Under the pieces are notes generated by a model. The model was not told the DNA's origin. It ran no database searches and saw only the letters and a list, made by a program, of their open reading frames with translations. DNA of 33,274 nt from DATKMS01 sp041497995 (lineage in GTDB: Bacteria > Desulfobacterota > Binatia > HRBIN30): positions 1-33,274 of the forward strand of contig JBGQHM010000024.1 in NCBI GenBank assembly GCA_041497995.1, written 5' to 3'. Position 1 is the first letter of the stretch, and each line of letters starts with the position of its first letter. The position numbers were made by a program, and so were the translations under genes. Below are positions 15,945 to 23,728 of this stretch, piece by piece.

Positions 15945-17102
15945 GTGCCACGACGCGCCGTTCCGCTCGATCTGTCGGCTGCGCTGCACACGGCTGGCTA
16001 CACGCCCGAGGCGCTGGGGCGCCGGCTGGGCATCACGTTTCCCGACGACATTGGACTGCTGAATCACGCGCCCGCAGTGGAACGCTTGGCGCATGAGCGC
16101 TCTCCCGAGGCCGCTGTGATCCGCCTGTTCTTTCTCGAAGCCGCCGAGCCGGTGCAGCGCGTCACCGAGGCGTTTGCGCGCCGCGGCTGTACGGCGCTGG
16201 TGGCGATGGGCTTGCTCCGCGCAGGCGGTGCGACGTACCACGCACGTCTGCGTATCGATCCAGTTGGCACTCAGTACTTCGTCACCGACCGCCGCTTCCG
16301 TGCCATCGATCGAACCGCGCTGCGCTGGCCGAAGGGTGATGCGGTGTACCCACCGAGCAGCGATTCGCTGATGCTGCGCGACGCCATCGACGCGTCCGGC
16401 GCGCGCGACGTCCTGGACTTGTGCACGGGCTCGGGCATTCAAGCGTTGCAGGTGGCGCGCACGGCCGAACGGGTCGTGGCGGTCGACGTCAATCCACGGG
16501 CCGCAGCGGCGGCGCGCTTCAATGCGCGGCTCAATGTCGTGGAGAACGTTGACGTCCGTCTCGGCGATCTCTACGCGCCGGTGCGCGGCGCACAGTTCGA
16601 TCTCGTCATAGCGAATCCTCCGTTCGTCGCCTCGCCGTACGCCAACGCTCCATCGTATCACTCCGGTGGACCGCGCGGTGACCGCGTGTTGCGCCGCATC
16701 ATCGCCGGGCTGGCAACGCATCTGCGTGAAGGCGGACGCGCCTTTGCGATCACGCATCTGGCGTTGCGCCGTGGAGAAGACCTGCCGGCGGTTGCCAGCC
16801 GCTGGTTCGGCGATTTCCCGGGGCGTGCGTTGGTCCTGGTCGTCGAGACGGGAACGCCCGTTGATCTCGCCGCGGCGCAGGCGCTCTTCGCTCTCGATCG
16901 CGGGCTCAAGGCGTACGCGATCGAGGTGCAGCGCTGGGTCCAGTACCTGCGCCGGCACCGCATCGAGCGCGTCAGCGCGCTGCTGATTGTGGCGGAGCGG
17001 GGCACGCGGCGCGGCGTCGAGGTCGTGGATGCACAGCCGCGCGTGTTGCCGATCCCGCTGACGCCCGCACCCACGGAACGCATCAAGTCGTGGCTCACAT
17101 GA
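15945..17102 (+). CDS. Class I SAM-dependent methyltransferase (HemK/MTS-like)
   Basis: 385 residues from GTG 15945. The N-terminal ~120 residues form a separate helical/winged domain (LDLSAALHTAGYTPEALGRR, EPVQRVTEAFARRGC). The catalytic Rossmann domain has the SAM motif DLCTGSGIQAL (158-168) and acidic VVAVDVNPRA (motif II). NPPF at 224-227 is the signature of N6-adenine or N5-glutamine methyltransferases such as PrmC and RsmC. After the core is an unusual C-terminal region (about 300-385) with VQRWVQYLRRHRIERVSALL. The overall layout suggests an rRNA or protein methyltransferase of the MTS family; the target is unknown. Cotranscribed with the glycosylase upstream. Confidence 0.85.
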   Translation: MPRRAVPLDLSAALHTAGYTPEALGRRLGITFPDDIGLLNHAPAVERLAHERSPEAAVIRLFFLEAAEPVQRVTEAFARRGCTALVAMGLLRAGGATYHARLRIDPVGTQYFVTDRRFRAIDRTALRWPKGDAVYPPSSDSLMLRDAIDASGARDVLDLCTGSGIQALQVARTAERVVAVDVNPRAAAAARFNARLNVVENVDVRLGDLYAPVRGAQFDLVIANPPFVASPYANAPSYHSGGPRGDRVLRRIIAGLATHLREGGRAFAITHLALRRGEDLPAVASRWFGDFPGRALVLVVETGTPVDLAAAQALFALDRGLKAYAIEVQRWVQYLRRHRIERVSALLIVAERGTRRGVEVVDAQPRVLPIPLTPAPTERIKSWLT

Positions 17103-17109
17103 TGGTAGA

Positions 17110-17129
17110 AGCAGGCGTCCCTGCCTGCT
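17110..17129. terminator. Hairpin between convergent genes, possible bidirectional terminator
   Basis: AGCAGGC (17110-17116) and GCCTGCT (17123-17129) form a seven-base-pair stem around GTCCCT, between the methyltransferase stop (17102) and the stop of the opposing gene (17135). No proper T-tract follows, so termination is inferred mainly from position. Similar AGCAGGC...GCCTGCT units are dispersed repeats in some genomes. Confidence 0.35.
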
Positions 17130-17134
17130 CACGT

Positions 17135-18682
17135 TTAAGGTGAACGTTCCGGCACATCCCAGCCGTGGTTGTGCAGGAACGTCCGCAAGCCGGGGTTCGC
17201 CAACGATACCGGCGGCAGATACGACCCGACTCGCTTGCGTGTCCACCACGCGCCGCTCGTGTCCCCGAGGTGCGTGAACTCGTACTCGTACAGCTCCGCC
17301 CGCACGAACCGCGGCGGCGCATTGGGAAACGGATTGGTCGCCAGCAGGCTCAGCGCGGCCGCGTTGCCCATGAGAAGCTTGGAGACGAAGTGTACCAACC
17401 ATGGCTGGTGCTGGTAGGTACTCATCGCCGCGAACCAGATCTGCCAGTCGATCCGGTACTGGTAGGGTGCGACGACGCACGGGCGGCGGTCGGGATTGCC
17501 AGGCTTGCACTTGAACTCGTAGGCTTGCCACTGCGTTGCGTCGGTGATGCTGGCGTCGCTCGTCCCCTCGAGGATCACCTCGTGCCGCCGCTTGCCGACA
17601 CTCCCGAACGCGCCGTAGGTGTTCACCAGATGCAGGCGATCGAATGATCCGTTCATGACCTGCCGCGAGCCAAGCAGATTCAAGACGGGTGCAATGCTGA
17701 GGTATGCGACGAGTGCAGCGAGGCCATAGGTGACAACGGCGTGCGCCCGCGTCGGTGCCGCCGCGCCACGTCGCGACAGGGCTGACAACAGCCGCTTGGG
17801 TACGATGCGGCTGAGCGCCTGATCGTCGAAGCAGGTCACGCACAGCGCGAGGGTGAGCCAGTTGAGCCACGACAAGTTGCCGCTGGTGATCAGCAGCACC
17901 TGGAAGAGCACCAGGAATACACCGCCAACGTGTCGCAGCCGCCGCGGCGCGAACAGCGTCCACGGGACGATCAGCTCGACGAAGTGGTTGAAGAGTACCT
18001 CGAGCTGGTGGACCGCGGGCGGGATCTGGTGGAGATACCAGCTGAGCGGATTCGGTAGCGGCTGGGTTTCGTAGTGATAGAACATGCACGTCAGGTCGCG
18101 CCAACAGGGGTCGCCGCGCAGCTTGATGAGGCCGGCGCCGAACATGACGCGGAACAGCACCCACCGCAGCAGCCAGATGACGACGCGCGGCGGTGGCGCC
18201 AGCAGCGATTGCCCACCGCGTAGCGGGCAGAGAAAGATCGCCAGGAAACCGGTCTCGAGCAGCAACAGTTCCCAACCGTAGCCCCAGAAGAGCTGGCCGA
18301 CGTGGTAGAACGACAGATACAGAAACCACAGCACTGCCAGCAGCACCGCGTTGGCGCAGCCGAGCAGGACCAGCACCGACAGACCGACGCCACAGTATGC
18401 GAGGATCACCATGAAGAGGTCGGAGTCGTTCACCCAGAAGATGGTGGGGAGGGTGAGGAAGGCGGAGAGGTGGTTGCTCTCTGCAGTTGCGATGTTGTCG
18501 AGGAAGGTGTGCGCTGGCAGTAGCCCGTCGGCGCCGATCAGCGGACCGAGCTGTTGCGCCAGCACCAGGAACGCGACGCCGTAGACGAGGCCGAGGAGAC
18601 GGAGAAAGACTAGGCGCGTGAGGCGGTAGTTGCCTCGCAGCTGCGGCGCGTCCGACCGGGCTGCGCCCAGCGTCTTTTCCAT
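17135..18682 (-). CDS. Lipase maturation factor (LMF1)-family membrane protein
   Basis: 515 residues with about seven to nine membrane segments in the first 350 residues, for example LVFLRLLGLVYGVAFLVLA, LFMVILAYCGVGLSVLVLLG and VIWLLRWVLFRVMFGAGLIK. The conserved loop after that last segment (KLRGDPCWRDLTCMFYHYET, followed by PLPNPLSWYLHQIPP) and LFNHFVELIVPW are hallmarks of the LMF family. The periplasmic-like C-terminal domain has LVNTYGAFGSVGKRRHEVI and YEFKCKPGNPDRRPCVV, also typical. In vertebrates LMF1 helps fold lipases in the ER; the bacterial role is unknown. Start ATG 18682 has GGGAG upstream. Convergent with the methyltransferase. Confidence 0.9.
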   Translation of the reverse strand: MEKTLGAARSDAPQLRGNYRLTRLVFLRLLGLVYGVAFLVLAQQLGPLIGADGLLPAHTFLDNIATAESNHLSAFLTLPTIFWVNDSDLFMVILAYCGVGLSVLVLLGCANAVLLAVLWFLYLSFYHVGQLFWGYGWELLLLETGFLAIFLCPLRGGQSLLAPPPRVVIWLLRWVLFRVMFGAGLIKLRGDPCWRDLTCMFYHYETQPLPNPLSWYLHQIPPAVHQLEVLFNHFVELIVPWTLFAPRRLRHVGGVFLVLFQVLLITSGNLSWLNWLTLALCVTCFDDQALSRIVPKRLLSALSRRGAAAPTRAHAVVTYGLAALVAYLSIAPVLNLLGSRQVMNGSFDRLHLVNTYGAFGSVGKRRHEVILEGTSDASITDATQWQAYEFKCKPGNPDRRPCVVAPYQYRIDWQIWFAAMSTYQHQPWLVHFVSKLLMGNAAALSLLATNPFPNAPPRFVRAELYEYEFTHLGDTSGAWWTRKRVGSYLPPVSLANPGLRTFLHNHGWDVPERSP

Positions 18683-18779
18683 GGACCGCTCCCGTTGGTC
18701 GCTGTGGGCTGCCCTCGCAAACGTGACTCAACCGGCGATGCGTTTCTGCCCTTGAAGACCCCTAGCGTCTCGCACGGCC

Positions 18780-19163
18780 TCAGGGGTGCTTAGTGCAGTG
18801 GACCTCGCGGCCGACGATCTCGTAGCGGCCGCCCTCGGGGCACGATGCGATGTGGAGCCCGTCTGCTTCCAGCGCCGCGAACGTCGGCGTTTCGCCGTCG
18901 TGGTTCACTGACCAGGCCATGATGTCGCGCTCGATGTTCTGACGTTGCGTGCGGCAGGCCACGGCGCGGCTGGAGCTCAGCGCCGTCACCCCGGTGGAGC
19001 GCTCGCTGGTGGCGCTCTGCAGCTTGAAGTAGCCGAAGTACAGGAACGCGACGATCAACATCGCCACGAGTACCGCAACGAAACCAAAGCCGCGCTGGTT
19101 CAGCACGGGAGCCTTATGCCACGGCCGCGGGAGGTTTGAAACCGCATTTCCGATGGGAGCCAA
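18780..19163 (-). CDS. Pilin-like single-pass membrane protein
   Basis: 127 residues from ATG 19163, or 108 if GTG 19106 is used, which follows an AAGG sequence and starts close to the hydrophobic helix. QRGFGFVAVLVAMLIVAF resembles a type IV pilin N-terminus with a Gly-Phe processing site, but there is no Glu at position 5. The C-terminus CPEGGRYEIVGREVHCTKH is the form seen in ComGC/pseudopilin-like proteins, where the two Cys probably form a disulphide. The central part, with CRTQRQNIERDIMAW, fits a pilin helix. A minor pseudopilin that tolerates loss of Glu5 is the best guess. No pilus genes adjoin it. Confidence 0.65.
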   Translation of the reverse strand: MAPIGNAVSNLPRPWHKAPVLNQRGFGFVAVLVAMLIVAFLYFGYFKLQSATSERSTGVTALSSSRAVACRTQRQNIERDIMAWSVNHDGETPTFAALEADGLHIASCPEGGRYEIVGREVHCTKHP

Positions 19164-19197
19164 GCTAGCGGCGGGTGCCAGAGCCGCCTGCTACCTG

Positions 19198-19226
19198 ACT
19201 GAGTTGGACTGTCACTGAGTTGGACT
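19198..19226 (+). repeat. Two tandem 13-base direct repeats (16-base period)
   Basis: ACTGAGTTGGACT occurs exactly at 19198-19210 and 19214-19226. The second copy runs into TTGACA (19226-19231). The pair lies about 110 bases upstream of the first gene of the chaperone/ATPase/nuclease block, so it is a candidate operator. Confidence 0.65.
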
Positions 19227-19254
19227 TGACAACTCTTGATAAGCTGGAGTAAGC
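19217..19254 (+). promoter_or_regulatory. Putative promoter/operator of the Hsp70-HerA-nuclease block
   Basis: TTGACA at 19226-19231 is a perfect -35; at 17 bases spacing the -10 would be GTAAGC (19249-19254), which is weak. A perfect inverted repeat GAGTTG (19217-19222) / CAACTC (19230-19235) overlaps the -35, and direct repeats lie just upstream. This layout fits a repressor-controlled promoter, but the weak -10 leaves it uncertain. Confidence 0.4.
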
Positions 19255-19332
19255 GCGCTCACACGACTGCAGTAGTTCGCAAAGGGGCTGCCCGCGCCGA
19301 GTGTTTTCCGGTGAGGGTTGCGGGGGAACTCC

Positions 19333-19827
19333 ATGATATCGGTAGAGAAGGCCAAGGAGATTCTGAAAAGCAACGGGATACAGCTCGCGACAATGGCCGC
19401 TGATCCGCAGGTCTTCAATCAGGGATGCCACCGGGTATACAAAACGATCCCCATTTCGTGGCGGTGGTTCATTGGGAAGCAACGGATCGAGAAGGTCCTG
19501 AACAAACTCGTGGGGCAAGGTGGCGCCGCGAGAAGCAAAGAGGCCGGGCGCACAATAGCTGACAGAAGAATAAAGATTGATCCGGATTCTGTCTGCGTGA
19601 TAATCGACACTTCGCGAAGGGAACCGCTGCGACACTGCTTTGATTGCAGCGCCCCGGGTGTCGAGAGGAGGAGGGCATGGCCGAGATCAGGTGCGAAGCA
19701 TCGGGTTGCGGGAGCACGAACAAGGGCGGCAAGATTTTTTCCCAGTGCAATAGCTGCGGCCGCTGGTGGTGTTCGATCCACGGCCGCGACGGGAAGAAGT
19801 GCCCTGGCTGCGGGCGCGGCTACCTGA
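19333..19827 (+). CDS. Small unknown protein opening the chaperone block; C-terminus uncertain
   Basis: Start ATG 19333 (MISVEKAKEILKSNGIQLA) is preceded by GGGGGA. The first ~95 residues look like a real protein: an amphipathic helix, then HRVYKTIPISWRWFIGKQRI and a Lys/Arg-rich helix ending around DPDSVCVIIDT. After about codon 100 the frame becomes Arg/Ala-rich and overlaps the well-supported zinc-ribbon gene at 19677 by 150 bases, so the true gene may end earlier through a frameshift; the alternative frames have stops at 19598 and 19641. I recognise no family. Its position at the head of the block suggests a regulator or accessory factor, but that is inference. Confidence 0.4.
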   Translation: MISVEKAKEILKSNGIQLATMAADPQVFNQGCHRVYKTIPISWRWFIGKQRIEKVLNKLVGQGGAARSKEAGRTIADRRIKIDPDSVCVIIDTSRREPLRHCFDCSAPGVERRRAWPRSGAKHRVAGARTRAARFFPSAIAAAAGGVRSTAATGRSALAAGAAT

Positions 19828-19835
19828 AGCGCTAA
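19677..19835 (+). CDS. 52-residue zinc-ribbon protein
   Basis: ATG 19677 is preceded by a strong GAGGAGGAGGG. The protein, MAEIRCEASGCGSTNKGG..., has Cys-Cys pairs arranged for two zinc sites: C6 and C11, C24NSC27, then C32 and a His (WWCSIHG), and C42PGC45 near the end. The basic tail is GRGYLKR. This is a stand-alone treble-clef/ribbon-like protein, probably binding protein or nucleic acid. It lies 58 bases upstream of grpE, consistent with membership of the same transcription unit. Its specific role is unknown. Confidence 0.7.
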   Translation: MAEIRCEASGCGSTNKGGKIFSQCNSCGRWWCSIHGRDGKKCPGCGRGYLKR

Positions 19836-19893
19836 GGAACGGCGGGGAGCGATCGGGTACCGTGCGCCGGTGATGGAAGAGAAGAGGTGAGCC

Positions 19894-20586
19894 GTGCCAG
19901 AACCGGAAAAGTGCGAACCCCTCCCCGATCCGATAGCCGCCGTGGCTCCCGAGGCGAATTCCTCGGCCGAAGCCTCACGCCACGACGCCTCGCAGGAATC
20001 GCCACCGCCGCAAGAGCCCTTCGCTGGCCCTGACGCTGGAGCGCGCGTGTTTGCCAGCATCGAGCGCATGGGCACGCAACTCGAGGAACTCGTCAGTACA
20101 GTCAGGGGGCGACTTTCTTATGACGAGACAAAGGAGCAGGCATTCGAGCGGCTGTACGCCGAACTGGACGCGCTCAAGAGAAACGCTGCGATCGACAACA
20201 TCAAGCCACTGCTGCTCGATCTGATCCTGCTCTATGATCGGATGGAGCAGAGCAGGGAACAAGCGGCGGCGGAGCAGGAGCTGGTCCCAGTCGAAACGCT
20301 TCAGTCGTTCATCGACGAACTCTTGGAGGTGTTGTTCCGGCGTGACGTGGGACTCATCGAGCCTGGTTCTCCCTCCTTCGATTACAATCAGCAGAAGGCG
20401 GTCGGCGTGGTCGATGCGACGGACCCCGCGGAGCACCAGAGAGTCGATAGAGTAGTGCGTCGAGGATTCCGCCTCGGCGACCGGATCCTCCGCGCAGAGG
20501 AAGTCATCGTGCGTCGTTTAATGCCACCGCCCTCGGGCGGCCCTACGAACGATGGCCGCGATGAGCAGAAGGAGAAATCACCGTGA
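19894..20586 (+). CDS. Divergent GrpE-type nucleotide exchange factor
   Basis: 230 residues from GTG 19894 with an AGAGG upstream. The N-terminal ~50 residues are acidic and Pro/Ala-rich. A long helix follows (YDETKEQAFERLYAELDALK), and the middle matches GrpE: NIKPLLLDLILLYDRME. The beta-domain carries a GrpE-like signature, GLIEPGSPSFDYNQQKAVG, then RVVRRGFRLGDRILRAEEVI. GrpE releases ADP from DnaK-type Hsp70s; this one presumably serves the two adjacent Hsp70s rather than the housekeeping DnaK. Its stop overlaps the next start as GTGA, implying translational coupling. Confidence 0.85.
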   Translation: MPEPEKCEPLPDPIAAVAPEANSSAEASRHDASQESPPPQEPFAGPDAGARVFASIERMGTQLEELVSTVRGRLSYDETKEQAFERLYAELDALKRNAAIDNIKPLLLDLILLYDRMEQSREQAAAEQELVPVETLQSFIDELLEVLFRRDVGLIEPGSPSFDYNQQKAVGVVDATDPAEHQRVDRVVRRGFRLGDRILRAEEVIVRRLMPPPSGGPTNDGRDEQKEKSP

Positions 20587-22127
20587 CGGAGCAAGACGTT
20601 ATCGTCGGCATCGACTTGGGCACCACGTTCTCGGCGATCGCTTATATCAACCAGCATGGCAAGCCCGAGGTGATCTCGAACCGCGAAGGCGAAAGGACCA
20701 CGCCATCCGTCATCTACTTCGACGCAGAGAATCCGGTTGTAGGGGTCGAGGCTAGCCGGATGGCAGTCATCGAGACGAAGCGGACCGTCGAGTGCATCAA
20801 GCGGGAGATGGGAAATCCGTCCTTCCGCTTCAACGTGGATGGCAAGGACTACTTCCCAGAAGACCTTTCCGCGATGATCCTCCGCAAGCTGAAACTCGAC
20901 GCCGAGGCGGCGCTGGGGCGGCCGGTGAAAAAGGCCGTCATCAGTGTGCCGGCATACTTCAAGGACGCGCAGCGCGAAGCGACGAAGCAGGCAGGCCAGA
21001 TCGCGGGACTTGAAGTCATCCGCATCCTCAATGAGCCGACTGCCGCAGCGCTCGCCTACGGCTTGGAGAAAGCGCCAGGTACGCAGACCCTTCTCGTCTA
21101 CGACTTCGGCGGCGGCACCTTCGACGTGACGATTATGAAGGTAGAGGATCGTGAGTTTACCATCCTCGCCACCGACGGCGACGCCAAACTCGGAGGAAAA
21201 GACATCGACGCCCTTCTCGTGAAGTGGCTGGCCGAGGAAGTCCAGCGCGAGCGTGGGGTCGACCTCCGCGTCAATCCACAGACATGCCAAGACCTCTGGG
21301 ATAAAGCGGAGATCGCCAAGAAGGATCTCTCGTCTCGTGAGAGCGTGTCACCGGTGTTGATGGTAGGCGATAGACCGCTTCGGGTAGACCTCGATCGGGC
21401 TTCGTTTAACGAGATGATTCAGGATCTAGTTCAGAAGACCCGCGAATGCATGGAGCGGGCAGTGAAGGCAGCAGGGATGACATGGTCTGCCATCGACACG
21501 ATCCTTCTCGCAGGTGGATCGAGTCGGATTCCGGCTGTCAAGGCAATGATCAAGGATGCGACCGGTAAGGACGCCGCTCGGGATATGAATCCGGATGAAT
21601 GTGTAGCCCTTGGTGCCGCGATCCAGGGTGTCGTTTCGGTCGTTGAATCGAGCGGCCCCTCAGCCGCGCCTCCCCTAGTCGGAGGAGCTGACATTGTGGT
21701 CCGGGACGTCACGTCTCACAGCACCGGGGTAAAGGCGCTCTCTTCGGACCGAAAGCGGTACGTGAATAGCATTCTCATCCCGCGCAACACCCTGATTCCC
21801 TGCGAACGGAGGAAGACGTTTGCCACCAACGAGGACAATCAGTCGCGCGTAGAGATTGAGGTCCTTCAGGGCGAGGATGAGGATCCAGGTTCTCCAGAGG
21901 TCCAACTGATCGGACGGGCAGGCCTGAAGAACCTTCCGCCGCACAAGGCGGGTGAGCTCGTAATCGAGATATCTCTTCGATGCAACGCCGACGGCGTGAT
22001 CGAGGTCATCGCGCGCGAGCTCATGAGCGGCCAGATGACCCGCGAGGCGATTATGCCAAAGTCCGGGGTGCTTTCAGACGAGGTTGTTCTGGAAAAGCAG
22101 GCGGAGTTGGAGACAAAGACCCTCTGA
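20583..22127 (+). CDS. DnaK-like Hsp70 lacking the C-terminal lid (copy 1)
   Basis: 514 residues against about 640 for DnaK. The ATPase domain is intact: phosphate-1 loop GIDLGTTFSAIAY (9-21), IKR with K73 (equivalent to the catalytic Lys of DnaK), connect motif NEPTAAALAYG with E151, phosphate-2 loop YDFGGGTFDVTI (173-184) and LLAGGSSRIPAVK. The interdomain linker lacks the usual DVLLLD-type sequence (GGADIVVRDVTSHS instead). A beta substrate-binding domain follows (about 375-495) but the alpha-helical lid is absent. It begins at GTG 20583 inside the grpE stop codon. It probably works on a dedicated client with GrpE and the J-like proteins of this block. It is paralogous to the following gene and not a fragment of it. 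Confidence 0.92.
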   Translation: MTEQDVIVGIDLGTTFSAIAYINQHGKPEVISNREGERTTPSVIYFDAENPVVGVEASRMAVIETKRTVECIKREMGNPSFRFNVDGKDYFPEDLSAMILRKLKLDAEAALGRPVKKAVISVPAYFKDAQREATKQAGQIAGLEVIRILNEPTAAALAYGLEKAPGTQTLLVYDFGGGTFDVTIMKVEDREFTILATDGDAKLGGKDIDALLVKWLAEEVQRERGVDLRVNPQTCQDLWDKAEIAKKDLSSRESVSPVLMVGDRPLRVDLDRASFNEMIQDLVQKTRECMERAVKAAGMTWSAIDTILLAGGSSRIPAVKAMIKDATGKDAARDMNPDECVALGAAIQGVVSVVESSGPSAAPPLVGGADIVVRDVTSHSTGVKALSSDRKRYVNSILIPRNTLIPCERRKTFATNEDNQSRVEIEVLQGEDEDPGSPEVQLIGRAGLKNLPPHKAGELVIEISLRCNADGVIEVIARELMSGQMTREAIMPKSGVLSDEVVLEKQAELETKTL

Positions 22128-22159
22128 ACGCCGATGTCAGTCTGGTAAGGAGCAATTGA

Positions 22160-23686
22160 ATGCCTTCGCGCGTAGTTGGTATCGACCTCGGCACGACCTT
22201 CTCTGCCATTGCCAGCGTCAACGACCACGGAAGACCGGAGATCATTCCGAATCGCGACGGCGAAGAGATCACGCCATCCGTTGTCCTGTTTGACGGCGAT
22301 GCGCCGATCGTGGGGAGCATCGCGAAGCGTAGCGCCGTTGTGAATCCGCTAAGCGTCGCCCAGTTCGTCAAGAGACAGATGGGTGTCCCGACGTGGAGCT
22401 TTCGCTCCGAGAGTGGAAGCAAGTACTCGGCAGAAGAAATATCGGCGATCATTTTGAAGAAGCTCAAGGAGGACGCAGAGCTTCTTCTTGGCGGGAGAAT
22501 AGTGGATGCGGTCATCACCGTGCCCGCGTACTTCGATGACGCGCAACGTAAGGCCACGCAAGACTCAGGCCGGATTGCCGGCCTGAACGTGCTTCGAATC
22601 ATAAACGAGCCCACGGCCGCCGCTTTGGCCTACGGCCTCGACAAGGCCAAGGCGGAACAGACAATCTTGGTCTATGACCTCGGCGGAGGCACCTTCGACG
22701 TCACAATCATGAGGATCGGTGCCGGTCGCATCGATGTCCTCGCCACAGGCGGGGATAAGAATCTAGGCGGGTTCGACTGGGACAACCAAATCATGACGTT
22801 GCTCAATGATGAGTTCAAGGCCGCCGGCGGTCCAGACCTATTTGAGGATCCAACTCTTGAACAGGATCTCCGAGACAAAGCGGAGATCGCTAAGAGGACC
22901 CTGTCCACACGAGAGAGGACCGCTGTGTTTCTCTCGGGGGGCGGGAAGACCGCCACGGTTGAGCTCACCCTTGAGCGTTTTCAGGAGATCACTCGCCCCC
23001 TGATCGAGCGAACTGGAAGAATTATGCAGTTCGTCCTTGAAGACTCAGGGCTGACGTGGAGCCAGATCGAAAAGATCTTGCTGGTAGGGGGCTCGACGCG
23101 CATGAGAGCGGTGCCCGCACTCGTGGAGGCCGCCTCTGCCAACAGACCGTCCTGCGAGCTGCATCCAGACAAGGTTGTGGCAATGGGAGCGGCAATCCAG
23201 GGAGCATTGCTTCATGTGGAAACCGGTAAGAGTAGCCTCGTCGAAATGGGGAATTTCCCCCTGGTTGTCATCCAGGATGTGAACTCGCATAGCATGGGAG
23301 TCGTCACCCATGACGACCGCGACAAGCCACATAATTCCATCGTCCTGAAGAAGAACACGCCATATGGTACGAGGACCGAAGACGTGTTCGCTACAGTGCG
23401 GGATGGGCAACAAGGTATTCACGTCCAGGTGACCGAGGGCGAGGATGAAGAGCTCAGCCAGGTGAAGATTGTGGGCGCAAAGGAGATGCCTATTCCACCC
23501 TATCCAAAGGGTGCCCCAATCCGGGTATCATTCCTTTACACGCCCGATGGATTCGTTCGTGTTGAGGTGTTCGACATGACTACCAACACGCCACTCGGCG
23601 AACTCCAGATCGAGCGAGTGTCCAACAAGACAGCAGAGCAAGTGGAAGCGAGCAGCAGACGGCTATCGGATATGAGTGTCAGCTAG
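22160..23686 (+). CDS. DnaK-like Hsp70 lacking the C-terminal lid (copy 2)
   Basis: 508 residues, ATG 22160 with AAGGAG eight bases upstream. The ATPase motifs are intact: GIDLGTTFSAIASV (7-20), VKR with K71, NEPTAAALAYG with E150, YDLGGGTFDVTI (172-183) and LLVGGSTRMRAVP. The substrate-binding beta domain starts near VIQDVNSHSMGVV and the protein ends just after it, so the lid is again missing. Shared features with copy 1 (the VNSHS/VTSHS linker variant, the EGEDEE/GEDED acidic stretch) show both derive from one specialised ancestor. They are nevertheless clearly diverged, so they may act as a heteromeric pair or on different clients. Confidence 0.92.
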   Translation: MPSRVVGIDLGTTFSAIASVNDHGRPEIIPNRDGEEITPSVVLFDGDAPIVGSIAKRSAVVNPLSVAQFVKRQMGVPTWSFRSESGSKYSAEEISAIILKKLKEDAELLLGGRIVDAVITVPAYFDDAQRKATQDSGRIAGLNVLRIINEPTAAALAYGLDKAKAEQTILVYDLGGGTFDVTIMRIGAGRIDVLATGGDKNLGGFDWDNQIMTLLNDEFKAAGGPDLFEDPTLEQDLRDKAEIAKRTLSTRERTAVFLSGGGKTATVELTLERFQEITRPLIERTGRIMQFVLEDSGLTWSQIEKILLVGGSTRMRAVPALVEAASANRPSCELHPDKVVAMGAAIQGALLHVETGKSSLVEMGNFPLVVIQDVNSHSMGVVTHDDRDKPHNSIVLKKNTPYGTRTEDVFATVRDGQQGIHVQVTEGEDEELSQVKIVGAKEMPIPPYPKGAPIRVSFLYTPDGFVRVEVFDMTTNTPLGELQIERVSNKTAEQVEASSRRLSDMSVS

Positions 23687-23728
23687 TTTCGGTCGGCTAC
23701 CACAACTGAAAGGGGAGGGGGAAAGAGA

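Noticed and set aside
15843..18731. A 962-codon open frame on the minus strand across the methyltransferase and LMF-family genes
   Set aside because: It is Arg/Pro/Ala-rich with no motif. It runs antisense to the intact methyltransferase and out of frame with the clearly conserved LMF gene; long empty frames are expected in GC-rich DNA.
19165..19635. A 156-codon minus-strand frame opposite the first gene of the chaperone block
   Set aside because: No family features, it covers the probable promoter region, and the plus-strand frame looks more protein-like. Not fully excluded, given the uncertainty of the plus-strand gene.
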